From positions 62,001 through 126,000 of the forward strand of contig NZ_JBLWVH010000002.1 of NCBI RefSeq assembly GCF_048268525.1: a DNA stretch of 64,000 nucleotides, given 5' to 3'. The number at the start of each line of letters is the position of its first letter. The first letter of the stretch is position 1. Under the pieces are notes generated by a model. The model saw nothing but the letters and a program-made list of their open reading frames with translations. It searched no databases and was not told the origin of the DNA. This stretch comes from Maricaulis sp048268525 (GTDB lineage: Bacteria > Pseudomonadota > Alphaproteobacteria > Caulobacterales > Maricaulaceae). This document shows, piece after piece, positions 43,574-50,888 of the stretch. The position numbers were made by a program, and so were the translations under genes.

Positions 43574-45373
43574 ATGCCAGATCTTCCCACCATTGCGCTT
43601 TATGCCGGTGCGATCCTGATCGCGTTCTTCGCGGTCTTCAGCTTCATCGCAGGGCTCTACAAGCGCGCCTCGAAGGAAATCTCCTTCGTCCGGACCGGCT
43701 TTGGCGGTCAGAAAGTCATCATGAATGGTGGCGCCCTGATCATGCCGGTCCTGCACGAGACCATTCCGGTCAACATGAACACGCTGCGGCTCGAGGTGAA
43801 GCGGGCCAATGAGCAAGCGCTCATCACCAAGGACCGCATGCGCGTCGATGTGCAGGCTGAGTTCTTTGTGCGTGTACAACCCACGACTGAATCAATCGCC
43901 AATGCGGCCCAGACCCTGGGCCGCCGGACCATGGATCCCGAAGCATTGAAGGACCTGGTCGAGGGCAAGTTCGTCGATGCCCTGCGTGCTGTTGCCGCTG
44001 AAATGGCGATGGAGGAGTTGCACGAACAACGGGTCAATTTCGTCCAAAAGGTGCAGGCTGCAGTCTCCGAGGACATCCTCAAGAACGGCCTGGAGCTGGA
44101 GTCGGTCTCGCTGACCGGTCTCGACCAGACCAACAAGGATTATTTCAACCCGAACAATGCGTTCGATGCGGAAGGCCTGACCAAGCTTACCCAGGAGATC
44201 GAGGAGCGCCGCAAGAAGCGCAATGATATCGAGCAGGACACCGAGGTCCTCATCCGTCGCAAGAACCTGGTCACCGAGCAGGAAAGCCTGCAGATCGCCC
44301 GGGACGAGGAATTCGCGCGCCTTGAGCAACAGCGTGAAGTCCAGACGCGGGCTGCCGAACAGGCGTCGCAGATCGCCGTCGAGAAGGCCAGCCGCGAGCG
44401 CGAGGCCGAGACCGCGAAAATCCTCGCCGCCCAACGAACCAATGAGGCGTCGATCGAGTCCAACCAGATCGTGGCCGAGCGCCAGATTGCCATGGACAAG
44501 CAGGTCCGTGAGCAGGAGATCCAGAAGGAACAGGCCCTTGAATCCGCTGATGTCGAGAAGGCCAAGCAGATTCAGCTCGCCGAGCAGGGCCGGGACATTG
44601 TCGTCGCCCAGAAGTCGCGCGAAAAATCCGTTGCCGAGGCAGAGGCCGACCAGGCCCGCGCCCTGGCTGCCCGCGCCGCCGAGGAAGTGACGACTGCCCG
44701 CCAGGTGGAAATCGCCGAGCGTGACAAGCAGATCGAACTTGTCGAGGCATCGAAAGCTGCCGAGATGGACGCGATTGCCATTACCGTGGCGGCCGATGCC
44801 GAGAAGCAGGCTGCGGCTGATCGTGGTGAAGCCGTCCGCATCGCGGCCGAAGCAGACGCCACCCGCATCCGGACGGCTGCACAAGGTGAGGCCGATGCTG
44901 AAAAGCTCCGCGCCGATGCCCAGGAGCGCGTCTACGCGGTCGAGGCGATCGGTCAGCGGGCCATCAACGAGGCGGCCAATGTACTGTCGCCGGAACAGGT
45001 TGCCATGCAGATCAAGCTGGCGCTGATGCAGGCTCTGCCGGAGATCATCGAGCAAAGCGTCAAGCCGATCGAGAATATCGACGGCATCCGTATCCTGCAG
45101 GTCGATGGTCTGAACGGTGGCGCGGTCAGCGGCACCGGTGCCGGCGGCGGCAGCAACGGTCAGGACGGCGGACTTGCAGACCAGGTCGTGTCCTCGGCGC
45201 TGCGCTATCGGTCACAAGCGCCCCTGGTCGATGCCATGCTGTCGGAAATCGGCCTGAAGGTCGGTAACCCGCAAAACCTGGCGGATGCCTTTGGCGATGG
45301 GATTGTCCTCGCCGATGGCGACGTCGCGGGCGACGAGGCGTCAGACGCCGGGGCTGACAGCGACAAGAGCTGA
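43574..45373 (+). CDS. Flotillin-like SPFH protein (YqiK type)
   Basis: A 599-residue membrane scaffold. Residues 9-30 form a membrane helix, then the SPFH domain (about 35-210: FVRTGFGGQKVIMNGGALIMPVLHETIPVNMNTL) and a very long Ala/Glu/Lys/Arg coiled coil (230-480) typical of flotillins. The C-terminal tail is Gly/Asp-rich. Flotillins organise ordered membrane patches and recruit partners such as the OB-fold protein beside it. Last gene of the four-gene operon; GAAAGGGA precedes the ATG. No T-run terminator is obvious downstream. Confidence 0.92.
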   Translation: MPDLPTIALYAGAILIAFFAVFSFIAGLYKRASKEISFVRTGFGGQKVIMNGGALIMPVLHETIPVNMNTLRLEVKRANEQALITKDRMRVDVQAEFFVRVQPTTESIANAAQTLGRRTMDPEALKDLVEGKFVDALRAVAAEMAMEELHEQRVNFVQKVQAAVSEDILKNGLELESVSLTGLDQTNKDYFNPNNAFDAEGLTKLTQEIEERRKKRNDIEQDTEVLIRRKNLVTEQESLQIARDEEFARLEQQREVQTRAAEQASQIAVEKASREREAETAKILAAQRTNEASIESNQIVAERQIAMDKQVREQEIQKEQALESADVEKAKQIQLAEQGRDIVVAQKSREKSVAEAEADQARALAARAAEEVTTARQVEIAERDKQIELVEASKAAEMDAIAITVAADAEKQAAADRGEAVRIAAEADATRIRTAAQGEADAEKLRADAQERVYAVEAIGQRAINEAANVLSPEQVAMQIKLALMQALPEIIEQSVKPIENIDGIRILQVDGLNGGAVSGTGAGGGSNGQDGGLADQVVSSALRYRSQAPLVDAMLSEIGLKVGNPQNLADAFGDGIVLADGDVAGDEASDAGADSDKS

Positions 45374-45491
45374 TCGCGCGATCGCTTCGTCCGTGAAGAT
45401 GGCGTCGACCACCCGGTCGGCGCCATTTTTCTTGCCACAAATGATCGCGGTGACCGATCGGTCGCAATCAGGGAGAATATCGGGAGGAATT

Positions 45492-45567
<76 letters not shown>

Positions 45568-45719
45568 GCCGGTTGGGAAGCGGCGGAAAATACGCCGACG
45601 CGGCGTAAAAGCAAGCCATACCTTCCGCGGATTGCACATGCCTGCCATGCGTCTGCGCGGGGCCGGGTCGCTTGTGCGACGGAGGAGCGGGACCGACACC
45701 CGGTCCCGCCGCGCAAGAC

Positions 45720-46817
45720 CTACTCGACCCGGGCGCGGCCGATCGTGCCCATGTCGCTGCCGAACCAGATCTCGCCGGTAGCAGCCAGGTAGTGCATGTG
45801 ACGCACGACGCCGCCGCCGGACGGGATGCCGGTGATGGAGAAGAACTCCTCGCTGGCAGGATCGAAACCGACAAACCAGTTTGGATCGACGCCGGTTTCC
45901 ACAAACCACACCCGATCCTGGCCGTCGACAGCAAGGGCATAGGGGCGGGCATTGGCGCCGGATGGCATGGCCCATTCGGTGATAGATCCGTCGGTCGGGT
46001 CCAGAACGCCCAGATAGCCATCGGCATAGTCGCCATACCAGATGCGACCGTCTGACGTGATGTCGAGGCGTCGCGGCCGGGCACTGTCGCGGGGCAGGTC
46101 GTGCTCGGTCAGGGCCATGGTTTCCGGATCGACCGATGCCAGCTTGCTTGTCCCGAACAGGGCCACCCAGATGGTGCCGTCCGGCGCCTGTTTGATGCCA
46201 TAGGCGCGGGCGCCGGGCGTCGGCACCATGACGGTATCGAGCTGGCGCGTCTCCATGTTGAGGCGGCTGACCGAATTGCTGCGCTGGCTGGTGAACCAGA
46301 TATTTCCGTTGCCGTCGAAGATCTGTGTGTGCGGGTCGGCGACCGTGTCGGCAGGCGTTTCGACATAGTCGAATGTTTCGCTCGCAGGATCATAGATGCC
46401 GATATGGGCATCGCGATTGCCGGCATACCAGATCCGGCCGTCCGGATTGACGATGAGATTGTGCGGACCGGCACCCTCGCGCAGGTCGGTGCGGGTCATC
46501 TCGCCGGTGGCGACATCAAGGCGGCCGATATAGGAATTGGCCTGGCCGACAAACCAGACCGTCTCACCGTTCAGCGTATAAGGGTCGCGCGGTCGCCCCT
46601 CCCAGGGCACATCCCATTCCTGGATGTCGACGGCCGCGACCTCCGGGCTGTCCATTGGCGGCGTGACGTCATCGGCGGGACGGGTCTCGCCGTCCAGCGC
46701 CGGAGCCGCGGTGTCCGGTGCCGCGTCGCCGTCTCCGTTTTCGGACGCCGAGCAGGCGGCCAGAAAAACGCACAGCGCTCCGGCTGCGGTCAGATGAAAG
46801 CGGATGGATTGTGACAT
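45720..46817 (-). CDS. Vgb-like beta-propeller lipoprotein
   Basis: A 365-residue lipoprotein. Lipobox LAAC with Cys22 is followed by a 35-residue Asp/Ala/Pro-rich linker and a propeller made of repeats such as GPHNLIVNPDGRIWYAGNRDAHIGIYDP and AYGIKQAPDGTIWVALFGTSKL, with the xGxIWxxx blades of virginiamycin B lyase/streptogramin-lyase proteins. The real Vgb catalytic His/Glu were not confirmed, and most such environmental proteins are not antibiotic enzymes. A binding or sensor role in the periplasm is equally likely. Confidence 0.85.
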   Translation of the reverse strand: MSQSIRFHLTAAGALCVFLAACSASENGDGDAAPDTAAPALDGETRPADDVTPPMDSPEVAAVDIQEWDVPWEGRPRDPYTLNGETVWFVGQANSYIGRLDVATGEMTRTDLREGAGPHNLIVNPDGRIWYAGNRDAHIGIYDPASETFDYVETPADTVADPHTQIFDGNGNIWFTSQRSNSVSRLNMETRQLDTVMVPTPGARAYGIKQAPDGTIWVALFGTSKLASVDPETMALTEHDLPRDSARPRRLDITSDGRIWYGDYADGYLGVLDPTDGSITEWAMPSGANARPYALAVDGQDRVWFVETGVDPNWFVGFDPASEEFFSITGIPSGGGVVRHMHYLAATGEIWFGSDMGTIGRARVE

Positions 46818-46888
46818 GATGAAAACTCTCCCTCAGCGCGAAATTATCGCGCCGAGGGGCGAGCTTCAAGCGGCTCGTCGGAGGCTTC

Positions 46889-47359
46889 CTACCAGTGACG
46901 ACGGTTGCCGCGCAGGTACCGGATCAACCGCGATGAACCCCTGACTGTGTAAGTCCGGCCATGGCGGTCTCGGCACACCCGAACACTGACGATGGCGGGC
47001 TGTCCGCGAAAACGGGAGCGCTGGCTTTCACTCCAGCAGCGTGACTGGTGGCGGCGATTGTTGCGGTAGTCATTGCGGCCACGGCGATTGTCGCGATAGT
47101 CGTGTCGTCCACGACCGCGATCATTATAGTCCCGGCGCCCACCGCGACGGTCGCTATAGCCGCGATTTGACCCGCGGCGGTCGCGGTACTGGTCGCGCTG
47201 ACGGTGCTGGCGTCGTTGCAGGCGTTTTTCGCCGGCCTCGGCAACCTTTTCCGGAGCCTGGACGGGCGCTGGCGCGCTCGTCGATGTCGCGGCTGCAAGT
47301 CCACCGGCGCTGATCGCCAGGGCGAGACCGCAGGCGATGGTTCTGACAGTTCTGAACAT
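46889..47359 (-). CDS. Exported arginine-rich protein
   Basis: A 156-residue protein with a signal peptide (cut near residue 24), then a basic stretch (about 47-110) of degenerate repeats containing RR, RD, YR and NR motifs (QRDQYRDRRGS, DYRDNRRGRNDY). A short ordered end has two cysteines and VSVRVCRDRHGRTYTVRGS. GGGAGG lies before the ATG. No family is recognised; RcnB-like secreted basic proteins have a similar look. The repeats may bind anionic polymers such as lipopolysaccharide or nucleic acid. Confidence 0.72.
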   Translation of the reverse strand: MFRTVRTIACGLALAISAGGLAAATSTSAPAPVQAPEKVAEAGEKRLQRRQHRQRDQYRDRRGSNRGYSDRRGGRRDYNDRGRGRHDYRDNRRGRNDYRNNRRHQSRCWSESQRSRFRGQPAIVSVRVCRDRHGRTYTVRGSSRLIRYLRGNRRHW

Positions 47360-47502
47360 GTGATCCTCCCGATTTTGCATGACAAATCTGTCATTTCGCG
47401 CCTGACGGGAATGTGAACGCCCTATTCACCAAGATGAGCGAAAGACCTTTGCTGGCAGGTGTTTTAAGGAGGCTGTTAAGGCAGGGTCGCTAGGACAGAC
47501 GC

Positions 47503-47841
47503 ATGATTGCCGCCATGAAACCCCTCGCAACACCCGTTTTCGATGACGCGCACCTGGCCCGATACACGGGCGGTGATGCGGCCCTTCGCGATGAGTTGCT
47601 GTCGCTGATGTGCGACCAGGCGCGGCGCTGTCTGACGATCATGGACAGCCCGCCGGATCCGGCCAGCTGGCGTGCAGCCTGCCACACGCTGAAAGGCGCC
47701 GCTCGCGGCGTGGGTGCCTTCGCACTGGCCGACGTGTGTGACGAGGCCGAACTGCAATCTCAATCCGCCTGGGCGGGAGCCCGGCTGGCAGTCGAGCGCG
47801 CGTTCCGGGAAACCGAACTGGCCTTTGCCCGGATTGACTGA
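47503..47841 (+). CDS. Stand-alone HPt phosphotransfer protein
   Basis: A 112-residue helical-bundle protein of the histidine phosphotransfer type. His61 in AACHTLKGAARGVGAF is the expected phosphate acceptor, followed by the typical hydrophobic helix ALADVCDEAEL. It would relay phosphate between hybrid kinases and response regulators. No kinase or regulator gene is in this window, so its partners must lie elsewhere. AGGA precedes the ATG; an in-frame ATG at 47515 is also possible. Its stop abuts the convergent chorismate mutase stop. Confidence 0.85.
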   Translation: MIAAMKPLATPVFDDAHLARYTGGDAALRDELLSLMCDQARRCLTIMDSPPDPASWRAACHTLKGAARGVGAFALADVCDEAELQSQSAWAGARLAVERAFRETELAFARID

Positions 47842-48168
47842 TCAGTCGGTCCGTGTCGCGTCCCAGACGCTGAACTCATAGGCGATCGACCGTTCGACCA
47901 GTTCGCGCCAGACCGGCTCGGCGATCTCTACCGCAAGACCACGGGCTTTTGCCTCCGCGTTCACTTTCGAGATCACATCATTGATCCGCCACTCGTCACG
48001 GACCACGTCGCGGCTGGGTTTGATTCGCGCCGCCGCTTCCATGTAACGCGCTCGCTCGGCCACCAGGGCGACCAGTTCACGGTCCAGCGCATCGACGCCG
48101 GCGCGGACCTCCTGCATGGTCTGGCAGTCTTCAGCCGGGGTGATGCCGGAAGGGAGTGTCGTGGTCAT
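47842..48168 (-). CDS. Chorismate mutase, AroQ type
   Basis: A 108-residue all-helical chorismate mutase that converts chorismate to prephenate, first step to phenylalanine and tyrosine. The active-site pattern VDALDRELVALVAERARYMEAAARIK, with the LDxELxxLxxxRxxxxxxxAxxK layout, carries the catalytic Arg and Lys, and RDEWRINDVISKV and the closing WRELVERSIAYE complete the site. It is stand-alone, not fused to prephenate dehydratase or dehydrogenase. ATG at 48168 is preferred to the TTG two codons upstream. Confidence 0.92.
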   Translation of the reverse strand: MTTTLPSGITPAEDCQTMQEVRAGVDALDRELVALVAERARYMEAAARIKPSRDVVRDEWRINDVISKVNAEAKARGLAVEIAEPVWRELVERSIAYEFSVWDATRTD

Positions 48169-48357
48169 GGGCAATGGAACCTGTGCTCGTTTGTCTCCTT
48201 ATAGGCGGGCTGGCAGCGACGCCCAAGCGGCGGACTGTCACAGTCCTGGAGACCGGTGAAGCCTTGCCATGGCAAGCGGCTGCGCGCGGTCCTTTTTCAC
48301 CACTCGATCTTGCCCGCAGCGGCGCTATGCTGTGACGACACGCACAGGAGTCGCGAC

Positions 48358-48981
48358 ATGACCGAGCCAGTACGCATCTATGGTGACCGCCGCAGCGGCA
48401 ATTGCCTGAAAGTGAAATGGACGGCCGACCACCTGGGCATTGCTTACGACTGGCACGAGGTGGACGTCGTCAAGGGTGAGACCCGAACCGACGACTTTCT
48501 GGCCATCAATCCGGCCGGACAGGTTCCGTGCCTTGAGCGACAGGATGGTCGCATCCTGGCCCAGTCCAATGCCATCATCTTCCATTTGGCCAACGGCTCG
48601 GAGCTGGTCCCCGCCGACCCGTTCGATCAGGCCAAGATGCTCGAATGGATGTTCTGGGAGCAATACAGTCACGAGCCCTATATCGCCGTGCGGCGCTTCC
48701 AGCGCGCCTTCCAGAACGTTTCGGACGATGCCATCGACCCGCAGCTCATGGCCAAGGGGCGTCGGGCATTGGGGGTGATGGAAATGCGCCTCCTGTCACG
48801 CGACTTCATCGTGGGCGACCAGCTGTCGCTCGCGGATATCGCTCTGGTCGCCTACACACGGGTGGCCGATGAGGGTGGCTTCGATCTCGACGAATTCCTC
48901 GGCGTGAGGGGTTGGGTCGCGCGGGTCGAGAACGAGTTGGATCTGGAATATGACGAGGGTCGGATCGCCAAGCTCACCTGA
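48358..48981 (+). CDS. Glutathione S-transferase family protein
   Basis: A 207-residue GST with the thioredoxin-like N-domain (MTEPVRIYGDRRSGNCLKVKW) and the INPAGQVPCLE turn with the cis-Pro, then LAQSNAIIFHLA with the conserved Ser. The helical C-domain contains LSLADIALVAYTRVA, the N-capping box of the GST fold. AGGAG precedes the ATG. Possible roles are detoxification or stress protection; the electrophile is unknown. Confidence 0.92.
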   Translation: MTEPVRIYGDRRSGNCLKVKWTADHLGIAYDWHEVDVVKGETRTDDFLAINPAGQVPCLERQDGRILAQSNAIIFHLANGSELVPADPFDQAKMLEWMFWEQYSHEPYIAVRRFQRAFQNVSDDAIDPQLMAKGRRALGVMEMRLLSRDFIVGDQLSLADIALVAYTRVADEGGFDLDEFLGVRGWVARVENELDLEYDEGRIAKLT

Positions 48982-49003
48982 CAGCCCTGTAGCCTGTGAA
49001 GCC

Positions 49004-49573
49004 TCAGCCTGGCACCGGAACCCACTGGATTTCGTAGACCGTCCCCGCATTGAGGGCTTCGACCGGTGGCATTTCGCCGTCGGGACCAGCGTGGTCGACG
49101 CGGATCCAGTAGGTCAATCCGGTCGGCCTTTCATCCTGGCAGACAACGTCACCGGATCGCTCTTCCACACCGGGAAAGCACAGGCCGGGATCGAGCCCGC
49201 CTGCACCGGCCAGCATGCCGATATCCAGTGCTGACTGAATCAAGCCGGGCTCCCGGATGGTGACGGCCAGCAGCTGGTCGCCATTGCCGTCCACGACCAG
49301 CACGGCGGGGCCGGCAGTCGTGCGGTGCGCTTCATAGGTCAGATAGGCCTCGCCCTCGGCAAATGCCTCGCCTTCGACAACCGAGAAATCAGGCAGTATG
49401 GCCGCCAGCGCGTCTTGGCTGAATGCGGTTTCCGCGGTGATCGGGCCGAGGCGGTCGGGGTTGGCGATCCACAATCCGGTGCTGTCGGCGGAACCGTTGT
49501 CCGAGCAGGACCCGACCAACGCGGCGCTGGCTGCGGTTATTGCCAGGGCGATCAAACGGTTTGAGTGCAGCAT
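49004..49573 (-). CDS. Putative lipoprotein, possibly DUF1131 (YfeY-like)
   Basis: A 189-residue lipoprotein: signal peptide with lipobox VGSC near residue 23, then an acidic, strand-rich body (GPITAETAFSQDALAAILPDFSV, VEGEAFAEGEAYLTYEAHR). The GPITxxTxFSxxAL and xLPxxxV pattern is like E. coli YfeY, a sigma-E-regulated lipoprotein, but I cannot align it reliably. Two cysteines near 132 and 144 could pair. It is transcribed as a single gene between a GST gene and the VWA gene. Confidence 0.6.
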   Translation of the reverse strand: MLHSNRLIALAITAASAALVGSCSDNGSADSTGLWIANPDRLGPITAETAFSQDALAAILPDFSVVEGEAFAEGEAYLTYEAHRTTAGPAVLVVDGNGDQLLAVTIREPGLIQSALDIGMLAGAGGLDPGLCFPGVEERSGDVVCQDERPTGLTYWIRVDHAGPDGEMPPVEALNAGTVYEIQWVPVPG

Positions 49574-49601
49574 GAACGATCCTTTCCGGTCGGCTCCGGC
49601 G

Positions 49602-50777
49602 CTAACGCGCCAATTCCTTCATTGCCGCATCGACGCCTTCAAGGGTCAGAGGGAACATGCGGTCGGCGCCGATAATGTCTTGCACGAGGCGGGTGGAGTA
49701 GGAGTGCTCCCACCATTTTTCCGGCGTCGGATTGATCCAGATCAGGTGCGGCCAGGTGTCGGCGATGCGCTGCAGCCAGACCGCGCCGGCCTCTTCATTC
49801 CAATGCTCGACCGAGCCGCCATCATGGGTGATCTCATAAGGCGCCATGGCGGCGTCGCCGACCAGGATGACCTTCCAGTCGGCCGGGTATTTGTGCATCA
49901 GGTCCAGGGTCGGCACGGTCTCGGTGCGACGGCGCAGGTTTGACCGCCACACGCCCTCATAGGGGCAGTTGTGGAAGTAGTAGTATTCCAGATTCTTGAA
50001 GGTCGAGCGCGCCGCCGAGAACAGCTCCTCGCACAGGCGGATGTGCGGGTCCATCGATCCGCCGACATCGAACAGGGCGAGCACCTTGATCGCGTTGCGA
50101 CGTTCGGGGCGCATGACCACATCGAGCCAACCCTGCTTGGCGGTGGCGTCGATCGTTTCACCCAAATCAAGCTCCTCGCGAGCGCCATCGCGGGCGAATT
50201 TGCGCAGGCGGCGCAGGGCGACTTTCAGATTGCGCGTGCCCAGTTCGCGCTCGCCATCGAGATCCTTGTAGCGGCGCTGTTCCCAGACCTTGGCGGCGCG
50301 CTTGTTCTGGCTTTCGCCGCCAATGCGCACGCCGGACGGGTTGTAGCCGGAATGGCCAAAGGGCGAGGTGCCGCCAGTGCCGATCCATTTGGATCCGCCC
50401 TCATGGCGCTTTTCCTGTTCTTCCAGGCGCTTCTTGAGGGCTTCCATCAGCTCGTCAAAGGGCAGGGCCTTGAGCTCGGCCATTTCCTCTTCGGTCAGCA
50501 GACGTTTCATCATCGCCTGCAGCCATTCATCCGGGATTTCCTTGTCCTCGAACATTTCACTGAGCATTTCGACGCCCTTGAAGACATGGCCGAACACCAT
50601 GTCAAACTTGTCGAAATCCTTCTCGTCCTTGACCAGGGCGGCGCGGCTGACCGAGTAGAAATGCTTGATTTCCGGCTCGATGACGCCCTTGTCGAGGGCC
50701 TCCAGCAAGGTCAGGTATTCCCGCGTGGTGACAGGGATCTTGGCGGCGCGAAGCTCGGTGAAGAAATGATGCAGCAT
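49602..50777 (-). CDS. CoxE-like VWA-domain protein
   Basis: A 391-residue cytosolic protein. Residues 1-130 are helical, with long charged repeats (EALKKRLEEQEKRHEGG), and the C-terminal half is a von Willebrand A domain with the metal site DVGGSMDPH at about residue 238 and the later strand VILVGDAAMAP. CoxE-type VWA proteins work with MoxR ATPases in metal-enzyme or complex assembly. Its usual MoxR partner is here 7.2 kb away (58018-58896), split by another gene block. It belongs to the same strand and may still work with it. Confidence 0.88.
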   Translation of the reverse strand: MLHHFFTELRAAKIPVTTREYLTLLEALDKGVIEPEIKHFYSVSRAALVKDEKDFDKFDMVFGHVFKGVEMLSEMFEDKEIPDEWLQAMMKRLLTEEEMAELKALPFDELMEALKKRLEEQEKRHEGGSKWIGTGGTSPFGHSGYNPSGVRIGGESQNKRAAKVWEQRRYKDLDGERELGTRNLKVALRRLRKFARDGAREELDLGETIDATAKQGWLDVVMRPERRNAIKVLALFDVGGSMDPHIRLCEELFSAARSTFKNLEYYYFHNCPYEGVWRSNLRRRTETVPTLDLMHKYPADWKVILVGDAAMAPYEITHDGGSVEHWNEEAGAVWLQRIADTWPHLIWINPTPEKWWEHSYSTRLVQDIIGADRMFPLTLEGVDAAMKELAR

Positions 50778-50831
50778 GGCGCCAATCTAGCGGGGTTCGC
50801 GCAGCAGGGAAGGGGAGGTGTGTTCCCTACA

Positions 50832-50866
50832 CAAAAGAAAACGGCCCCGCCCGAAGGCGAGGCCGT
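50832..50866 (-). terminator. Terminator for the second TonB receptor gene
   Basis: ACGGCCCCGCC pairs with GGCGAGGCCGT around a CGAA loop (one mismatch), and on the - strand the hairpin is followed by TTTTCTTTTG. It starts about 22 bases after the receptor stop, so it ends that transcript before the VWA gene. Confidence 0.8.
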
Positions 50867-50888
50867 CCAGCCGCATTGGAGCTCGGAC

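Noticed and set aside
47041..47210. Tandem short repeats in DNA
   Set aside because: They are the coding repeats of the arginine-rich protein, not an independent non-coding array.
47464..47479. TTAA spaced TTAA as a CtrA site before the HPt gene
   Set aside because: The spacer is eight bases, not seven, and a ribosome-site-like GGAGG lies in it; too weak to call.
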